Below, in pieces: positions 27,042 to 36,115 of a stretch of 64,000 bases of DNA (its first letter is position 1; every line of letters starts with the position of its first letter). The DNA is from Acidiphilium sp. GTDB taxonomy: Bacteria > Pseudomonadota > Alphaproteobacteria > Acetobacterales > Acetobacteraceae. The stretch lies in NCBI GenBank assembly GCA_028688905.1, contig JAQTXH010000001.1, forward strand, positions 909,670 to 973,669, given 5' to 3'. The position numbers and the translations under genes are program-made. A model generated the notes under the pieces. The model did not search any database. It had not been told where the DNA came from and worked only from the letters and a program-made list of their open reading frames with translations.

Positions 27042-28054
27042 CCCTGCCGAGCACGACATCCGACCGCGCGCCATGCACGACACCCGACCGCGCGCCTTGT
27101 ACGACAGTGAACGGCGTCGGCGGCTATCTGCCCGAACGGATCGTCACCAACGATGAACTGGCCAGCCGGATCGACACCTCGGATGCCTGGATCAGGGAAC
27201 GCACCGGCATCACCCAGCGCCATATCGCCTCCCCCCACGAAACCGCGACCTTCATGGGTGAACAGGCGGCCCGCCGCGCGCTTGATGCCGCCGGCGTCGG
27301 GCCGGACGCGGTCGATGCGATCATCGTCGGCACATCGACCCCGGACCAGGGGTTTCCCGCCACCGCCGTTGCGATCCAGGGGGCGCTCGGAGTTACGCGC
27401 GGCTTCGCGTTCGATCTTTCCGCCGCCTGCTCCGGATTCGTCTATGGCGTGTCGATCGCCGATGCGATGATCCGCGCCGGCCAGTGCCACGGCGTTCTGG
27501 TGATCGGCACCGAGGTTTATTCCCGCATCCTCAACTGGCAGGACCGCGGCACCTGCGTGCTGTTCGGCGACGGCGCGGGCGCGGTCTTCCTGCGCGCCAA
27601 TACTGAGCACGCTGACCGCGGCATAATCTCGACCCATATCCACGCCGACGGAAGATATGGCGACATTCTCTATATCGACGGAGCCACCGGCCAGACCGCC
27701 AAGCCCCAGCATCTGGTGATGAACGGCCGCGAAGTGTTCCGCCACGCGGTCGGCAAACTCGCCGGCGCGGTGGATGAAGCCCTGGCGGCGAACCACCTGA
27801 CCCATAACGACATCGACTGGCTGGTGCCGCACCAAGCCAACCTCCGCATCATCGACGCGATGGGCAAACGCCTCAATCTTCGCCCCGAGCAAGTGGTCAT
27901 CACCGTCGATCGTCACGCCAACACCTCGGCCGCTTCGATCCCGCTCGCGCTCGACGAAGCGGTGCGCGATGGTCGCATCCAACCCGGCCACCTCATCCTG
28001 ATCGAAGCCCTCGGTGGTGGCCTCACCTGGGGTTCGGCGCTGATCCGGTTTTAG
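27038..28054 (+). CDS. fabH: Beta-ketoacyl-ACP synthase III
   Basis: A 338-residue condensing enzyme that starts fatty-acid chains from acetyl-CoA and malonyl-ACP. The catalytic triad is visible: Cys131 in DLSAACSGFVYG, His265 in PHQANLRI and Asn295 in HANTSAASIPLAL. The first 20 residues are not typical of FabH and contain a duplicated octapeptide (TSDRAPCT, then TPDRAPCT) from a 24-bp tandem repeat at 27054-27101. The in-frame GTG at 27107 would start the protein as MNGVGGYLPER, close to the usual FabH start, so the true start is uncertain. Confidence 0.96.
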   Translation: MTLPSTTSDRAPCTTPDRAPCTTVNGVGGYLPERIVTNDELASRIDTSDAWIRERTGITQRHIASPHETATFMGEQAARRALDAAGVGPDAVDAIIVGTSTPDQGFPATAVAIQGALGVTRGFAFDLSAACSGFVYGVSIADAMIRAGQCHGVLVIGTEVYSRILNWQDRGTCVLFGDGAGAVFLRANTEHADRGIISTHIHADGRYGDILYIDGATGQTAKPQHLVMNGREVFRHAVGKLAGAVDEALAANHLTHNDIDWLVPHQANLRIIDAMGKRLNLRPEQVVITVDRHANTSAASIPLALDEAVRDGRIQPGHLILIEALGGGLTWGSALIRF

Positions 28055-28066
28055 CCAGAATTATTG

Positions 28067-28085
28067 CCGGAACGACCGGTTTTTT
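28067..28085 (+). terminator. Possible intrinsic terminator after fabH
   Basis: CCGG-AACGA-CCGG followed by six T residues, 13 bp after the fabH stop. The stem is only 4 bp, so it is weak; partial termination before ihfA is possible. Confidence 0.35.
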
Positions 28086-28127
28086 CGTTGAATTCCAGTC
28101 TCTTTGTCTGGATCGCCAAGATTCCGG

Positions 28128-28155
28128 TTGACCCCTGTGGCTTTCTTGCTAATCA
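28128..28155 (+). promoter_or_regulatory. Candidate promoter of ihfA
   Basis: TTGACC (28128-28133) and TAATCA (28150-28155) are separated by 16 bp, near the sigma-70 pattern. Transcription would begin at or next to the ihfA ATG (28163), leaving almost no leader. No clear ribosome site is seen before that ATG, which fits a leaderless mRNA, but this is inference. Confidence 0.35.
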
Positions 28156-28162
28156 TTGAAAC

Positions 28163-28477
28163 ATGAGCACCTTGACCCGCGCTGGTTTAGCAGAATCGAT
28201 TTACGCGGCGGTCGGCTTGTCGCGAAATGAGTCGGCGGCACTCCTGGAATCGGTACTCGATCGGATGAAACAGGCTCTGGCTGCCGGCGATTCCATTAAA
28301 ATCAGTGGTTTTGGCACATTTTCCGTCCGTCAGAAGGGTCGCCGCATTGGCCGCAACCCAAAAACCGGACTTGAGGTGCCGATTCTGCCACGCCGGGTGC
28401 TGATTTTTCGAGCAAGCCAGATCCTGCGCGAAGCGGTCGATGGCACCCCCGATGACCAGACGGCACCACGCTCTTGA
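28163..28477 (+). CDS. ihfA: Integration host factor subunit alpha
   Basis: A 104-residue DNA-bending protein of the HU/IHF family, beginning [20 protein letters not shown]. The DNA-wrapping arm [20 protein letters not shown], with the conserved Pro that intercalates into DNA, and SGFGTFSV identify the IHF alpha subunit. Partnered with IHF beta, it acts in nucleoid structure, recombination and transcription. The stop overlaps the TTG start of the MerR-type gene, a conserved pair in alphaproteobacteria. Confidence 0.96.
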   Translation: MSTLTRAGLAESIYAAVGLSRNESAALLESVLDRMKQALAAGDSIKISGFGTFSVRQKGRRIGRNPKTGLEVPILPRRVLIFRASQILREAVDGTPDDQTAPRS

Positions 28478-29082
28478 CCAACGATACCGCGCGCCTGCCC
28501 CCCGATCCCGACGATGCTGCCCGCGCCCGCCCCCGCAAATCGGCGGAAGCCTATCGCACGATCAGCGAAGTGGCCGATGAACTGCATGTGCCGCAACATG
28601 TGCTGCGGTTCTGGGAAACTAAATTCCCGCGCATCAAACCGCTCAAACGCGGCGGTGGCCGCCGGTACTACCGGCCCGACGATGTTGTGCTGCTGCGCCG
28701 CATCGCAGATTTACTTTACATTCAAGGCTATACAATCAAGGGCGTCCAACGTCTCCTGAAGGAAGGTGGCGGTGCCCTGCACGACGAAATTCCACCGGCC
28801 TCCGCCGAAGAACGCGCCGCCGCTGCCGCCGAGCGCGCGCAAACCTCCAGCCTCGCCGCGTCGGCCATCCCATCCCGCCCCGATCTGCCGGAGTTGCCGA
28901 TCACCCACGCGACACCGCCCCCGCAATCGCACATCCCCGTGCCGCAACCTGCCGCCTCACCCGCCATACCGAGCGACAGTGCCCCCCTTGATCGCGCCCA
29001 TCAGGTGAACGCCGTGCTGCGCACCGCCCTGCAAACCGTGCTGTCCGAACTCGAAACATTGCGCGCCAGCCTGCTCGACTAG
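28474..29082 (+). CDS. MerR family transcriptional regulator
   Basis: A 202-residue protein with a winged-helix MerR DNA-binding domain ([20 protein letters not shown], then [20 protein letters not shown], about residues 25-95), a proline/alanine-rich linker and a short C-terminal helix. It belongs to the group that follows ihfA across alphaproteobacteria and is followed in many genomes by tRNA-Pro. It starts at TTG overlapping the ihfA stop. The stop codon TAG is the first part of a repeat hairpin (copy A). The effector is unknown, and no metal-binding cysteines are seen. Confidence 0.9.
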   Translation: MTNDTARLPPDPDDAARARPRKSAEAYRTISEVADELHVPQHVLRFWETKFPRIKPLKRGGGRRYYRPDDVVLLRRIADLLYIQGYTIKGVQRLLKEGGGALHDEIPPASAEERAAAAAERAQTSSLAASAIPSRPDLPELPITHATPPPQSHIPVPQPAASPAIPSDSAPLDRAHQVNAVLRTALQTVLSELETLRASLLD

Positions 29083-29176
29083 AGCCTGATCGTTTAAGGA
29101 CGAACAGGCTCTATCTCTATTTTTGCGAGCAATTTCATTGCATTCGGTCGCAGCAAGGCGTCAACCTCAGGCAATA
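29081..29176 (+). repeat. Dispersed hairpin repeat, copy A
   Basis: AGAGCCTGATCGT-TTAAGG-ACGAACAGGCTCT pairs at 12 of 13 positions (29081-29112); its first two bases are inside the TAG stop of the MerR gene. A T-rich stretch and a shared tail follow (GCAATTTCATTGC, later GTCAACCTCA). Similar sequences occur at 40684-40780 (inverted), 43796-43890 and 54825-54872. As RNA the hairpin plus ATCTCTATTTTT would terminate the ihfA-merR transcript. Confidence 0.85.
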
Positions 29177-29260
29177 TTGCTCTGGTCTTTGTGTATCGTG
29201 CGATTCACAACTCCGGCGATTCCACCTCCGCCGAGCGCCTGCAAGTCTGCCGCACAAGCA

Positions 29261-29297
29261 CGGGTAGGTTCGGGATACGTGTAAAAAGTGGTCACAA
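29261..29297. repeat. Left inverted repeat of transposon 2
   Basis: A 37-bp terminal repeat, CGGGTAGGTTCGGGATACGT and onward, flanked outside by AAGCA. Its first base differs from the GGGG of the other end. Confidence 0.93.
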
Positions 29298-29353
29298 AGA
29301 ATTTTTAGCTGGCAGGCTGTGGGGTCAACAATCATAGGTTGATTTCCGGTGCG

Positions 29354-30073
29354 TCAGTGCACGGTTGGCGCCGCCATGGCACAGCACCGTTTGAATTTTT
29401 TCCCGCTGCCGCATGGACAAGGGTCATTCCGGCCAACTTTTGGCCCTGTTCGACGCTGCGTATGCGGAGGTGTTGGGAGCCCGCTTGGCCTGGAGCTCCG
29501 AAGGGGTTCAAAGTGACGATAGATTTTTGTCAGGCCGGCGATCATCTCCAATAAAATATCTTCGCGTTTTTCAGGTGGCACCGGGGGCGGCCGCATCGCA
29601 GGGTCGGGATCGTTCTCATGCGAAAGCAGCATCATCGGCAAAATTGATCCGCCATACTCTTCGCTTTCGATGAGTTCATGCCAAAACATCGGCCGGATAA
29701 GGGCGCCGCGCATAAAACCTTGCGCCCAGTCATTGCCGCGCGTCACTCCGTCATCGCTGACAAATAAAACCGGCATATATACGTCAGGTTCCTTCAGCGT
29801 TCCTTGGAGGGTACGAGCGATCGTATTCCAATGGCGCATAAGTAGGCCCATAATCAGAGCCACGTCTTCCTGATGATCAAAGACGAATTCTTCTCCCCAG
29901 ATTTCTGGCAGATACTCGCTCGGCGGGACCACTTCTGGACCGCAAATTAGCGCGCAAAAAAGACCGTCGACGGCCTCCATGTTTAAAGCGGATGGACCAA
30001 TCTCTTTAAGGAAATCTGATAACTGATCGATTTCTTCATCGCTCAAAGGTTGATCCACGGAAAGACCTCTCAT
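29354..30073 (-). CDS. UPF0149/YecA family protein with C-terminal SEC-C motif
   Basis: About 239 residues carried inside the transposon. The body ([15 protein letters not shown], then [20 protein letters not shown], and GFMRGALIR) is the UPF0149/YecA family, and the end [16 protein letters not shown] is a complete SEC-C zinc-binding motif as found at the tail of SecA. The function of the family is not settled; YecA-type proteins have been linked to SecA and the ribosome. The start at MRGLSVDQ has GGGGA upstream; in-frame ATGs at 30085 and 30100 are alternatives. It lies just after the resolvase on the same strand and is the only passenger gene. Confidence 0.88.
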   Translation of the reverse strand: MRGLSVDQPLSDEEIDQLSDFLKEIGPSALNMEAVDGLFCALICGPEVVPPSEYLPEIWGEEFVFDHQEDVALIMGLLMRHWNTIARTLQGTLKEPDVYMPVLFVSDDGVTRGNDWAQGFMRGALIRPMFWHELIESEEYGGSILPMMLLSHENDPDPAMRPPPVPPEKREDILLEMIAGLTKIYRHFEPLRSSRPSGLPTPPHTQRRTGPKVGRNDPCPCGSGKKFKRCCAMAAPTVH

Positions 30074-30104
30074 TGAATTCCCCATTTCAAATTCGATCAT
30101 TTGA

Positions 30105-30770
30105 TTACACGGGCGCCGACTGCGCGTCGCGGGTTCGTTTGGTGACCTCGCCGACAAATCCGCGGCTTGCGCGTCCTGAAATTTTATTCTGGATCTGACG
30201 GATGGTGAGGTCGGTGGTTATCGCCAGGTCCTGAATTTCTCTGATGACGCGTTGTGGAATGGCCGGACGCCCCAGATGTTTTCCTCGCGACTCTGCTGCC
30301 CTCATGCCGGCGGTCACGCGCTCGCTGATCAGCGCCGACTCTAATTCTGCCATGGCACCGATGATGGTGAACATCGCCCGCCCCATTGGGCTGTCCGTGT
30401 CGATCTGATCCTGGACGCTGATGAAGCGGACGCCAAGATGATTGAATTCTTCCAAAGCCACCAGCAGATGGCGGGTGCTGCGGGCAAAGCGATCGAACTT
30501 CCAAACCAGAACGCAGTCAATTTCCCGGTTTCTGGCCGCTGTCATCAAGGCGTTAAGTTTGGGTCGCCCCTCCCGCCGGCCTGACACACCTACGTCGCAG
30601 TAATCCTGAACCACGTTGAGGCCGGCATGTGCCGCGTAGCCGCGGAGTCCATCATATTGGAGGTCTGGCTTCTGCTCGGCGGTTGAGACCCGAAGATATA
30701 TCGCTGTGCGGGTGCCCCGATGGCCGACCAGCCGGCGTTTCCGTCCAGAAAGGTATTCCTTTGCGGACAC
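30105..30770 (-). CDS. Serine recombinase (transposon resolvase)
   Basis: A 221-residue resolvase-type serine recombinase. The catalytic serine lies in [17 protein letters not shown], with arginines in [14 protein letters not shown] and the E-helix [18 protein letters not shown]-terminal helix-turn-helix-like segment (TIRQIQNKI) follows. The start is GTG at 30770, preceded by GGAGGT at good spacing; the ORF track's upstream TTG is less likely. It probably resolves cointegrates of transposon 2 and is divergent from the transposase. Confidence 0.93.
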   Translation of the reverse strand: MSAKEYLSGRKRRLVGHRGTRTAIYLRVSTAEQKPDLQYDGLRGYAAHAGLNVVQDYCDVGVSGRREGRPKLNALMTAARNREIDCVLVWKFDRFARSTRHLLVALEEFNHLGVRFISVQDQIDTDSPMGRAMFTIIGAMAELESALISERVTAGMRAAESRGKHLGRPAIPQRVIREIQDLAITTDLTIRQIQNKISGRASRGFVGEVTKRTRDAQSAPV

Positions 30771-30846
30771 TGAGCAGCTACCTCCTATCCCCTTCAAAAC
30801 AAACGCTCAAACGACCTGCCGCGGCAGACCCTTTTCTGGACAACTT
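30771..30846. promoter_or_regulatory. Presumed res region of transposon 2
   Basis: A 76-bp gap between divergent resolvase and transposase genes. By analogy with Tn3 elements, the resolution site and promoters lie here or extend into the ends of the genes. It is short for a full three-subsite res, and I see no clear repeated subsites. Confidence 0.4.
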
Positions 30847-33816
30847 ATGACAGCGATTGACCGTACCGCCTACCCCCGCCTGGGCACGCAACTGACCCGA
30901 GAAGAACTGGTTGCCAGATATACCCTCACCGAAGCTGATATGGTTTTCGTTCGCGCGAACGCCCGCGGTGAGTCGGGGCGCCTCCTGCTGGCGGTTCTGC
31001 TGAAAATCCGACAAGACGCCGGTTATTTTCCGGCACTCGACGAGGTTCGCTCCGAGACCGCCGCCCATGTGGCGGCGCAGCTCGATCTGACCGCAACGGT
31101 ATGGCCGGACGGGGCGCATCGGAACAAATCTCTTTATCGCTATCAAGCAGCGATTCGGACTCATCTTTCTGCCAAGGCCTATGACGAAGAGGCCGAAGAG
31201 TTGATCTCCAGGGTCATCCTTGAAGCCGCTGAGACCATGAGTGACCCCGCCGATTTGATAAACCGTGCGGTTGAAACCTTGCAGGCCGGAGCGATTGATT
31301 TGCCGGCGTTCAGCACGCTTGATCGCCTCGTAAGCCGGCTGCGTACGAAAGTTCACGCACGTATATATAGACGAATTGCCGCGCTCATTACGACGGAACA
31401 GGCCGCGGCGTTGGATGCCCTGCTGGCCAAACCGGCCAATAGCATAACGACGGGCTTCAACCGTTTGAAGCAGGCGCCAGGGCCAGTCTCTCCCACAACA
31501 ATCCGTCTGTGGATCGAGCGGCTCGATTGGATGGTTAATCTGCTCGAACCAGACGCGCTGCTGCAGGCCATCGCCCACACGAAACTCCGCCAGTTTGCTG
31601 CTGAAGCCGCTGCGCTCGATGTCGGCGACCTGCGGGATATCGTCCAGCGCGGCAAGCGTTATACGCTCTTGCTGGCTCTTTTGCGCCAGGCCCGTATGCG
31701 TTGCCGCGATGAACGGGTCCAGATGATGCTGCGGCGCGTGCGAAAAACCCAAGCCGCGGCCAAGGAAAAACTGATCGCATTGCACGACCAGCACCGTGGC
31801 ATTGAGGAAACGCTGATCGGAATCCTGGGCCAGGTTCTGCAAACCGCGCAAACTCAGGAAACCGACGACAACTTCGGCCGCCAGGTGAGACAGCTCCTCT
31901 CGGAGCAGGGTGGAGTCGATGCTTTGGCCGAGCAATGCCAAACCGTGTCTGCCTGGCACAGTGATAATGACCTGCCTTTGCTCTGGCCGATTCATGCCAG
32001 GCACCGCAGCTTGTTGTTTCGGCTGATCGATCTTCTGGATATCCAGCCGGCGACGCAAGATCGCAGTCTTTTTGATGCAATCGCCGTCGTCAACAGCCAT
32101 CGTAATACACGCCGCGATGAAATTCTGGATAAAGTCGATCTGGGTTTCGCCTCGAAGCGATGGCAAAGCTTCGTCACCAAACGTCGATCTGACACTGTCG
32201 TTTTTGATAGGCGGGCCCTTGAGGTTTGTGTCTTCGTTCATCTGTGTGACGCCTTACAGTCCGGCGATCTCTACGTCGTGGGCGCGGAAGAGTTCGCCGA
32301 TTATCGCGCCCAGCTCCTGCCCTGGTCGGAATGTGAACCCCGGCTGGCCGCATATTGCGCTGCGCTCGGAATACCAGAGAACGGCCTGGATTTTGCAGCG
32401 TTGCTGAAGGCCGAACTGACGGCCCTTGCTGACCAGGTTGATGCGGGGTTCCCAAGCAATAGCGAATTGAACATCGACGAAGATGGTGTCCCTCACCTCA
32501 AACAACTGGCGACAACCCCCCAACCCAAAGGGCTCTCCGAGTTTGAGCAGGAAATCCGCTCCAGGATGCAAGAACGGCATCTCCTTGATATTCTCAAACA
32601 TACGGAACACTGGGCTGGCTACACACGCCATTTTGGGCCGCCTTCTGGGGCTGATCCAAAACTCCCGAATGCCATCCAACGTTATCTCTTCACGGTATTC
32701 GGCTATGGCTGCAATCTCGGACCAAGCCAGACGGCACGCCATGCCCCTGAAGTCGCAACGGCTCAGGTGCTGCGTCGGATCAACGCGCAGCACGTCAATG
32801 CCGAGAAGCTGGAGGCGGCAATGGTCGATGTCATCAACCAATATGTCCGCTTTCCGTTGCCGCGGCATTGGGGCACTGGCCGGACAGCGATCGCCGATGG
32901 CACGCATGTCAAACTCCGCGAGAATAATCTCATTGGTTCTCGGCACATCCGCTACGGTGGATATGGCGGCATTGCCTACCACCATATTGCCGACACCTAT
33001 ATCGCCTTGTTCACCAGTTTCATCTCCTGCGGCGTCTGGGAGGCCGTTCATATTCTTGATGCGCTGATGAAGAACCGTTCGAATATTCAGCCTGACACGC
33101 TTCATGCCGATACCCAGGGTCAGAGTGAGCCGGTCTTCGGATTTTGCCGGCTTGTGGGCATCAAATTGATGCCGCGGATGCGTGGCCTGAGCGATGCCGC
33201 CTTCTATCGCCCGAGCAAATCGATCCGCTACCAGCATATCGACGCGCTGTTCGACAACGAAATTGACTGGAATTTGATCGCTACGCACGCGCGCGACATG
33301 TTCCAGGTAGTGCTGTCCATCCAGGCCGGGCGGGTCATGCCTTCAATGCTGCTACGAAAGCTCGGCACGTACAATCGGAAAAGCCTGCTCTACCGCGCGT
33401 TCCGCGAACTCGGCAGAGTCGAGCGTACACTGTTCCTTCTCCGCTTCATCTCCAATGCCGAAATCCGCCGGGTGATCCGCTCCGAGACCACAAAAATTGA
33501 GGCATACAACGACTTCCTGGACTGGATATGCTTCGGCGGCCCGGCGGTCAAAAGCGGCGATCCAGTTGAACAGGAGAAGCAATTGAAATACGCCAGTCTC
33601 GTCGCCAACGCAGTCATGCTCTCAAATGTCGCCGATCTAACCGTGGTGTTGGCCGCCATGGCCAAGGACGGGCACACGATCACGCCCGCACTGGTCGCCT
33701 GCACAAGCCCCTATACCCGCGAACACATCCGCCGCTTCCGCCGCTTCGCCCTCGACATGGACGACCTCCCAAATCCCCTGAACCCCCAGCCCCTTCCATT
33801 CGAGGAAGGCTTGTGA
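30847..33816 (+). CDS. tnpA: Tn3 family transposase
   Basis: A 989-residue DDE transposase. Catalytic positions: Asp in TAIADGTHVKLREN, Asp in LHADTQGQSEPVFGF, and Glu in the FRELGRVERTLFLLRFISNA region. The start MTAIDRTAYPRLGTQ is chosen; the ORF track extends 47 codons into the resolvase leader. It ends 6 bp inside the right inverted repeat. It belongs to a different branch of the Tn3 family from the first transposase (HADTQGQ type). No interruption is seen. Confidence 0.97.
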   Translation: MTAIDRTAYPRLGTQLTREELVARYTLTEADMVFVRANARGESGRLLLAVLLKIRQDAGYFPALDEVRSETAAHVAAQLDLTATVWPDGAHRNKSLYRYQAAIRTHLSAKAYDEEAEELISRVILEAAETMSDPADLINRAVETLQAGAIDLPAFSTLDRLVSRLRTKVHARIYRRIAALITTEQAAALDALLAKPANSITTGFNRLKQAPGPVSPTTIRLWIERLDWMVNLLEPDALLQAIAHTKLRQFAAEAAALDVGDLRDIVQRGKRYTLLLALLRQARMRCRDERVQMMLRRVRKTQAAAKEKLIALHDQHRGIEETLIGILGQVLQTAQTQETDDNFGRQVRQLLSEQGGVDALAEQCQTVSAWHSDNDLPLLWPIHARHRSLLFRLIDLLDIQPATQDRSLFDAIAVVNSHRNTRRDEILDKVDLGFASKRWQSFVTKRRSDTVVFDRRALEVCVFVHLCDALQSGDLYVVGAEEFADYRAQLLPWSECEPRLAAYCAALGIPENGLDFAALLKAELTALADQVDAGFPSNSELNIDEDGVPHLKQLATTPQPKGLSEFEQEIRSRMQERHLLDILKHTEHWAGYTRHFGPPSGADPKLPNAIQRYLFTVFGYGCNLGPSQTARHAPEVATAQVLRRINAQHVNAEKLEAAMVDVINQYVRFPLPRHWGTGRTAIADGTHVKLRENNLIGSRHIRYGGYGGIAYHHIADTYIALFTSFISCGVWEAVHILDALMKNRSNIQPDTLHADTQGQSEPVFGFCRLVGIKLMPRMRGLSDAAFYRPSKSIRYQHIDALFDNEIDWNLIATHARDMFQVVLSIQAGRVMPSMLLRKLGTYNRKSLLYRAFRELGRVERTLFLLRFISNAEIRRVIRSETTKIEAYNDFLDWICFGGPAVKSGDPVEQEKQLKYASLVANAVMLSNVADLTVVLAAMAKDGHTITPALVACTSPYTREHIRRFRRFALDMDDLPNPLNPQPLPFEEGL

Positions 33817-33847
33817 CCACTTTTTACACGTATCCCGAACCTACCCC
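33811..33847. repeat. Right inverted repeat of transposon 2
   Basis: Reverse complement of the left terminal repeat with one mismatch, ending in CCCC (GGGG on the other strand). The second AAGCA target copy follows. The last six bases of tnpA lie inside it. Confidence 0.93.
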
Positions 33848-33908
33848 AAGCACGCGCATTGCTCCCACACATTGCCCTGTGCGGCTCAACTTGCTATGCA
33901 CCACGCGT

Positions 33909-33985
33909 CGGAGCGTAGCGCAGCCTGGTAGCGCATCAGTCTGGGGGACTGGGGGTCGTGGGTTCGAATCCCGCCGCTCCGACCA
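33909..33985 (+). tRNA. tRNA-Pro (anticodon GGG)
   Basis: A 77-nt cloverleaf: acceptor CGGAGCG with complement CGCTCCG, D arm GCGCAGCCTGGTAGCGC, anticodon loop CTGGGGG (anticodon GGG), T loop GGTTCGAATCC, then A and an encoded CCA. It ends 12 bp before the stop of the prolyl oligopeptidase gene on the other strand. Its upstream DNA was displaced by transposon 2. Confidence 0.97.
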
Positions 33986-33997
33986 TTGAATCCCCAC

Positions 33998-36031
33998 CTA
34001 AATCCCTACCGTCTGCCGCGCGAAGGCAAAGCCAAGAGCATAGAAAAACGCCCGCTGCGCCGCATCGGCCCCCGCACCATGCCCGCCTTCTGCCTGCTCG
34101 TAATACAGCGCGTCGTACCCAAAATTCTGCAATTTCGCCGCCATTTTCCGCGCATGCCCCGGATGCACCCGGTCATCCCGTCGCGTCGTGTTGATGAACA
34201 CCGGCGGATAATGCTGCTCCTGCCGCACCAGTTGATACGCCGAAATCTCCTGTAAAAACGCCCAGTCCTCTGCCACATCCGGGTCGCCATACTCAGCAAT
34301 CCAGGAATGCCCGGCGAGTAATTTGGTATAGCGCCGCATATCCAGCAGCGGCACCGCGCAAATGATTGCGCCGAACAAATCAGGATGCCGCGTCAGCATG
34401 TTGCCCACCAGCAACCCGCCATTACTTCCACCCGATCCCAGAATCCGTGCCGGGGTCGATAATCCGCGCGTCACCAGATCCGCCGCCACCGCCGCAAAAT
34501 CATCCTGCGCGATTTTCTTGCCCTCACGCACGCCCGCTTTGTGCCACTCTGGCCCGAACTCGCCGCCACCACGAATGTTCGCCAGTACGAACGCGCCACC
34601 CTTGGCGCACCACAGCGCGCCTTGCGTCGCCAGATAATACGGCGTCAGCGAAATCTCGAACCCGCCATACCCATACAGATAGGTTGGAAAGCCACCGTCG
34701 CGCGGCGGAGCCTCGGGAGCGACCATGAAATACGGAATCGCGGTACCGTCCGCCGCGATCGCCTCATATTGCCGCACCATCAACCCTGCCGCGTCGAACT
34801 GCGCCGGTAATTGTTTGATCACTTCAGGCGCTACATTCGGTGTTCCCAGCATAAGCGAATCCGGCGTCAGAAACCCGCTGACAGTGAACAACAGCGCGTC
34901 CGACTCGTAATCATCCGGTGCCAATTGCCGCACCGAGATTGCACTGTTCGCCGACAACCCCGGCACCGGCCGCACAGCCCAACCCGCCGCCGCATCGGCG
35001 AATTCGATAACGCTCGCCACGTTATCCAGGACCGTCAGCACGAGGCCCGACTTCAGATTGATCCAACTTTCCAGCGCGCGTTTCGGCGTCGGCGTGAATA
35101 CTGGGGCAAACGCCTGCGATCCCGCGATAAAGTCATCTACCCCGATCGCCACCAGGCTGCCCGGCGCATACACCACCCCTGACACCGCGAACGCCGAACG
35201 CGGTCGCACCAGCAATCGCCCATGCCCGATATCGACATCGGCATCCTCGGGCAGATCGAGCCGCACCCGCGATCCACCCAGAGCCTGATAAAAATACTGA
35301 TTGCGATAGAAAGCGATCGTCCGGCTGAACCAGATGAACCGATACGCCGGATCATGGCTGCATGACGCCGAGGCCGCCATATCACTGGCCTCAACCTCGA
35401 ACACCACCGGTGCCGCCTCAATTGCAGTGCCCCGCCGCCATTGCCGCACGGTGCGTGCGTAACCCGACGCCGTCACATCGCCGCCGTAGGCCGAGGCCAG
35501 CAACACCGTATCCGCATCGACCCATGACACCGATGTCTTGGCGATCGGTACCACAAACCCATCACCCACAAACCGCCGCGTCGCTATATCGAACTCGCGC
35601 ACCACCCCGGCATCCGACCCGCCGGGCGACAGGCTGATTAACGCCCGCGCATGATCCGGTGCCAAGGTCTGCGCGCCATGCCAAACCCAGCTTTCGCCTT
35701 GGCTGACACACAGCGCATCGAGATCAAGCAGCATGTCCCAATCCGGTGCCACACCCCGATACGCCGCGAGCGTCGTCCGCCGCCACACCCCGCGCTGATG
35801 CGCCGCATCGGTCCAGAAATTATAAACAAATTCACCGCGCTGAACGATCGCCGGTATCCGCGCATCGGAGTTGAACTGCGCGGTCAGAACCGCCCTATCG
35901 GCCGCGAACCGATCATCACACAGCCGCGCGCAACTCGCCCGGTTCTGCGCCTCGACCCACTCCAAGGCGCGTTCGCCCTCTATTTCCTCCAGCCAAAGAT
36001 ACGGATCGTCGGATCGGGCAAACTCGTTCAT
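33998..36031 (-). CDS. Prolyl oligopeptidase family (S9A) serine peptidase
   Basis: A 677-residue peptidase cutting after proline in short peptides, probably cytoplasmic since no signal is seen. The N-terminal beta-propeller starts at DDPYLWLEEIEGERALEWV, a signature of S9A enzymes. The alpha/beta-hydrolase half carries Ser536 in GSGGSNGGLLVGNM, the Asp of RRDDRVHPGHA (about 619-620) and His651 in EGGHGAG, so the triad is complete. It stands alone between tRNA-Pro and small envelope proteins. Confidence 0.93.
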   Translation of the reverse strand: MNEFARSDDPYLWLEEIEGERALEWVEAQNRASCARLCDDRFAADRAVLTAQFNSDARIPAIVQRGEFVYNFWTDAAHQRGVWRRTTLAAYRGVAPDWDMLLDLDALCVSQGESWVWHGAQTLAPDHARALISLSPGGSDAGVVREFDIATRRFVGDGFVVPIAKTSVSWVDADTVLLASAYGGDVTASGYARTVRQWRRGTAIEAAPVVFEVEASDMAASASCSHDPAYRFIWFSRTIAFYRNQYFYQALGGSRVRLDLPEDADVDIGHGRLLVRPRSAFAVSGVVYAPGSLVAIGVDDFIAGSQAFAPVFTPTPKRALESWINLKSGLVLTVLDNVASVIEFADAAAGWAVRPVPGLSANSAISVRQLAPDDYESDALLFTVSGFLTPDSLMLGTPNVAPEVIKQLPAQFDAAGLMVRQYEAIAADGTAIPYFMVAPEAPPRDGGFPTYLYGYGGFEISLTPYYLATQGALWCAKGGAFVLANIRGGGEFGPEWHKAGVREGKKIAQDDFAAVAADLVTRGLSTPARILGSGGSNGGLLVGNMLTRHPDLFGAIICAVPLLDMRRYTKLLAGHSWIAEYGDPDVAEDWAFLQEISAYQLVRQEQHYPPVFINTTRRDDRVHPGHARKMAAKLQNFGYDALYYEQAEGGHGAGADAAQRAFFYALGFAFARQTVGI

Positions 36032-36115
36032 CCAAGTTCCATGGTGTCAAGGTATGCCAGCATTTAGAGCCTGCCCGCGCGGTGAAGTCCACCACACGGG
36101 CAAACCGTTACCCCA

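Larger units (their letters stand above)
29261..33847. mobile_element. Tn3-family transposon 2 (4,587 bp) with UPF0149/SEC-C passenger
   Basis: Inverted repeats of 37 bp (29261-29297 and 33811-33847) match at 36 positions; the right one starts with the canonical GGGG. The flanking 5 bp are AAGCA on both sides (29256-29260, 33848-33852), a perfect target duplication. Contents are a leftward passenger gene and resolvase and a rightward transposase, with the presumed res between the latter two. The transposase is only distantly similar to that of transposon 1 and the inverted repeats differ, so the two elements are unrelated insertions. It lies between merR and tRNA-Pro. Confidence 0.95.

Noticed and set aside
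25584-27991. Two long minus-strand frames (459 and 393 residues)
   Set aside because: Antisense shadows of plsX and fabH, both of which carry complete catalytic motifs.
30778-32241. 487-residue minus-strand frame
   Set aside because: Antisense shadow of the transposon 2 transposase.
12296-33847. One composite element bounded by the two Tn3 transposons
   Set aside because: The inverted repeats, transposases and target duplications differ, and the DNA between them is housekeeping; each is an independent insertion.
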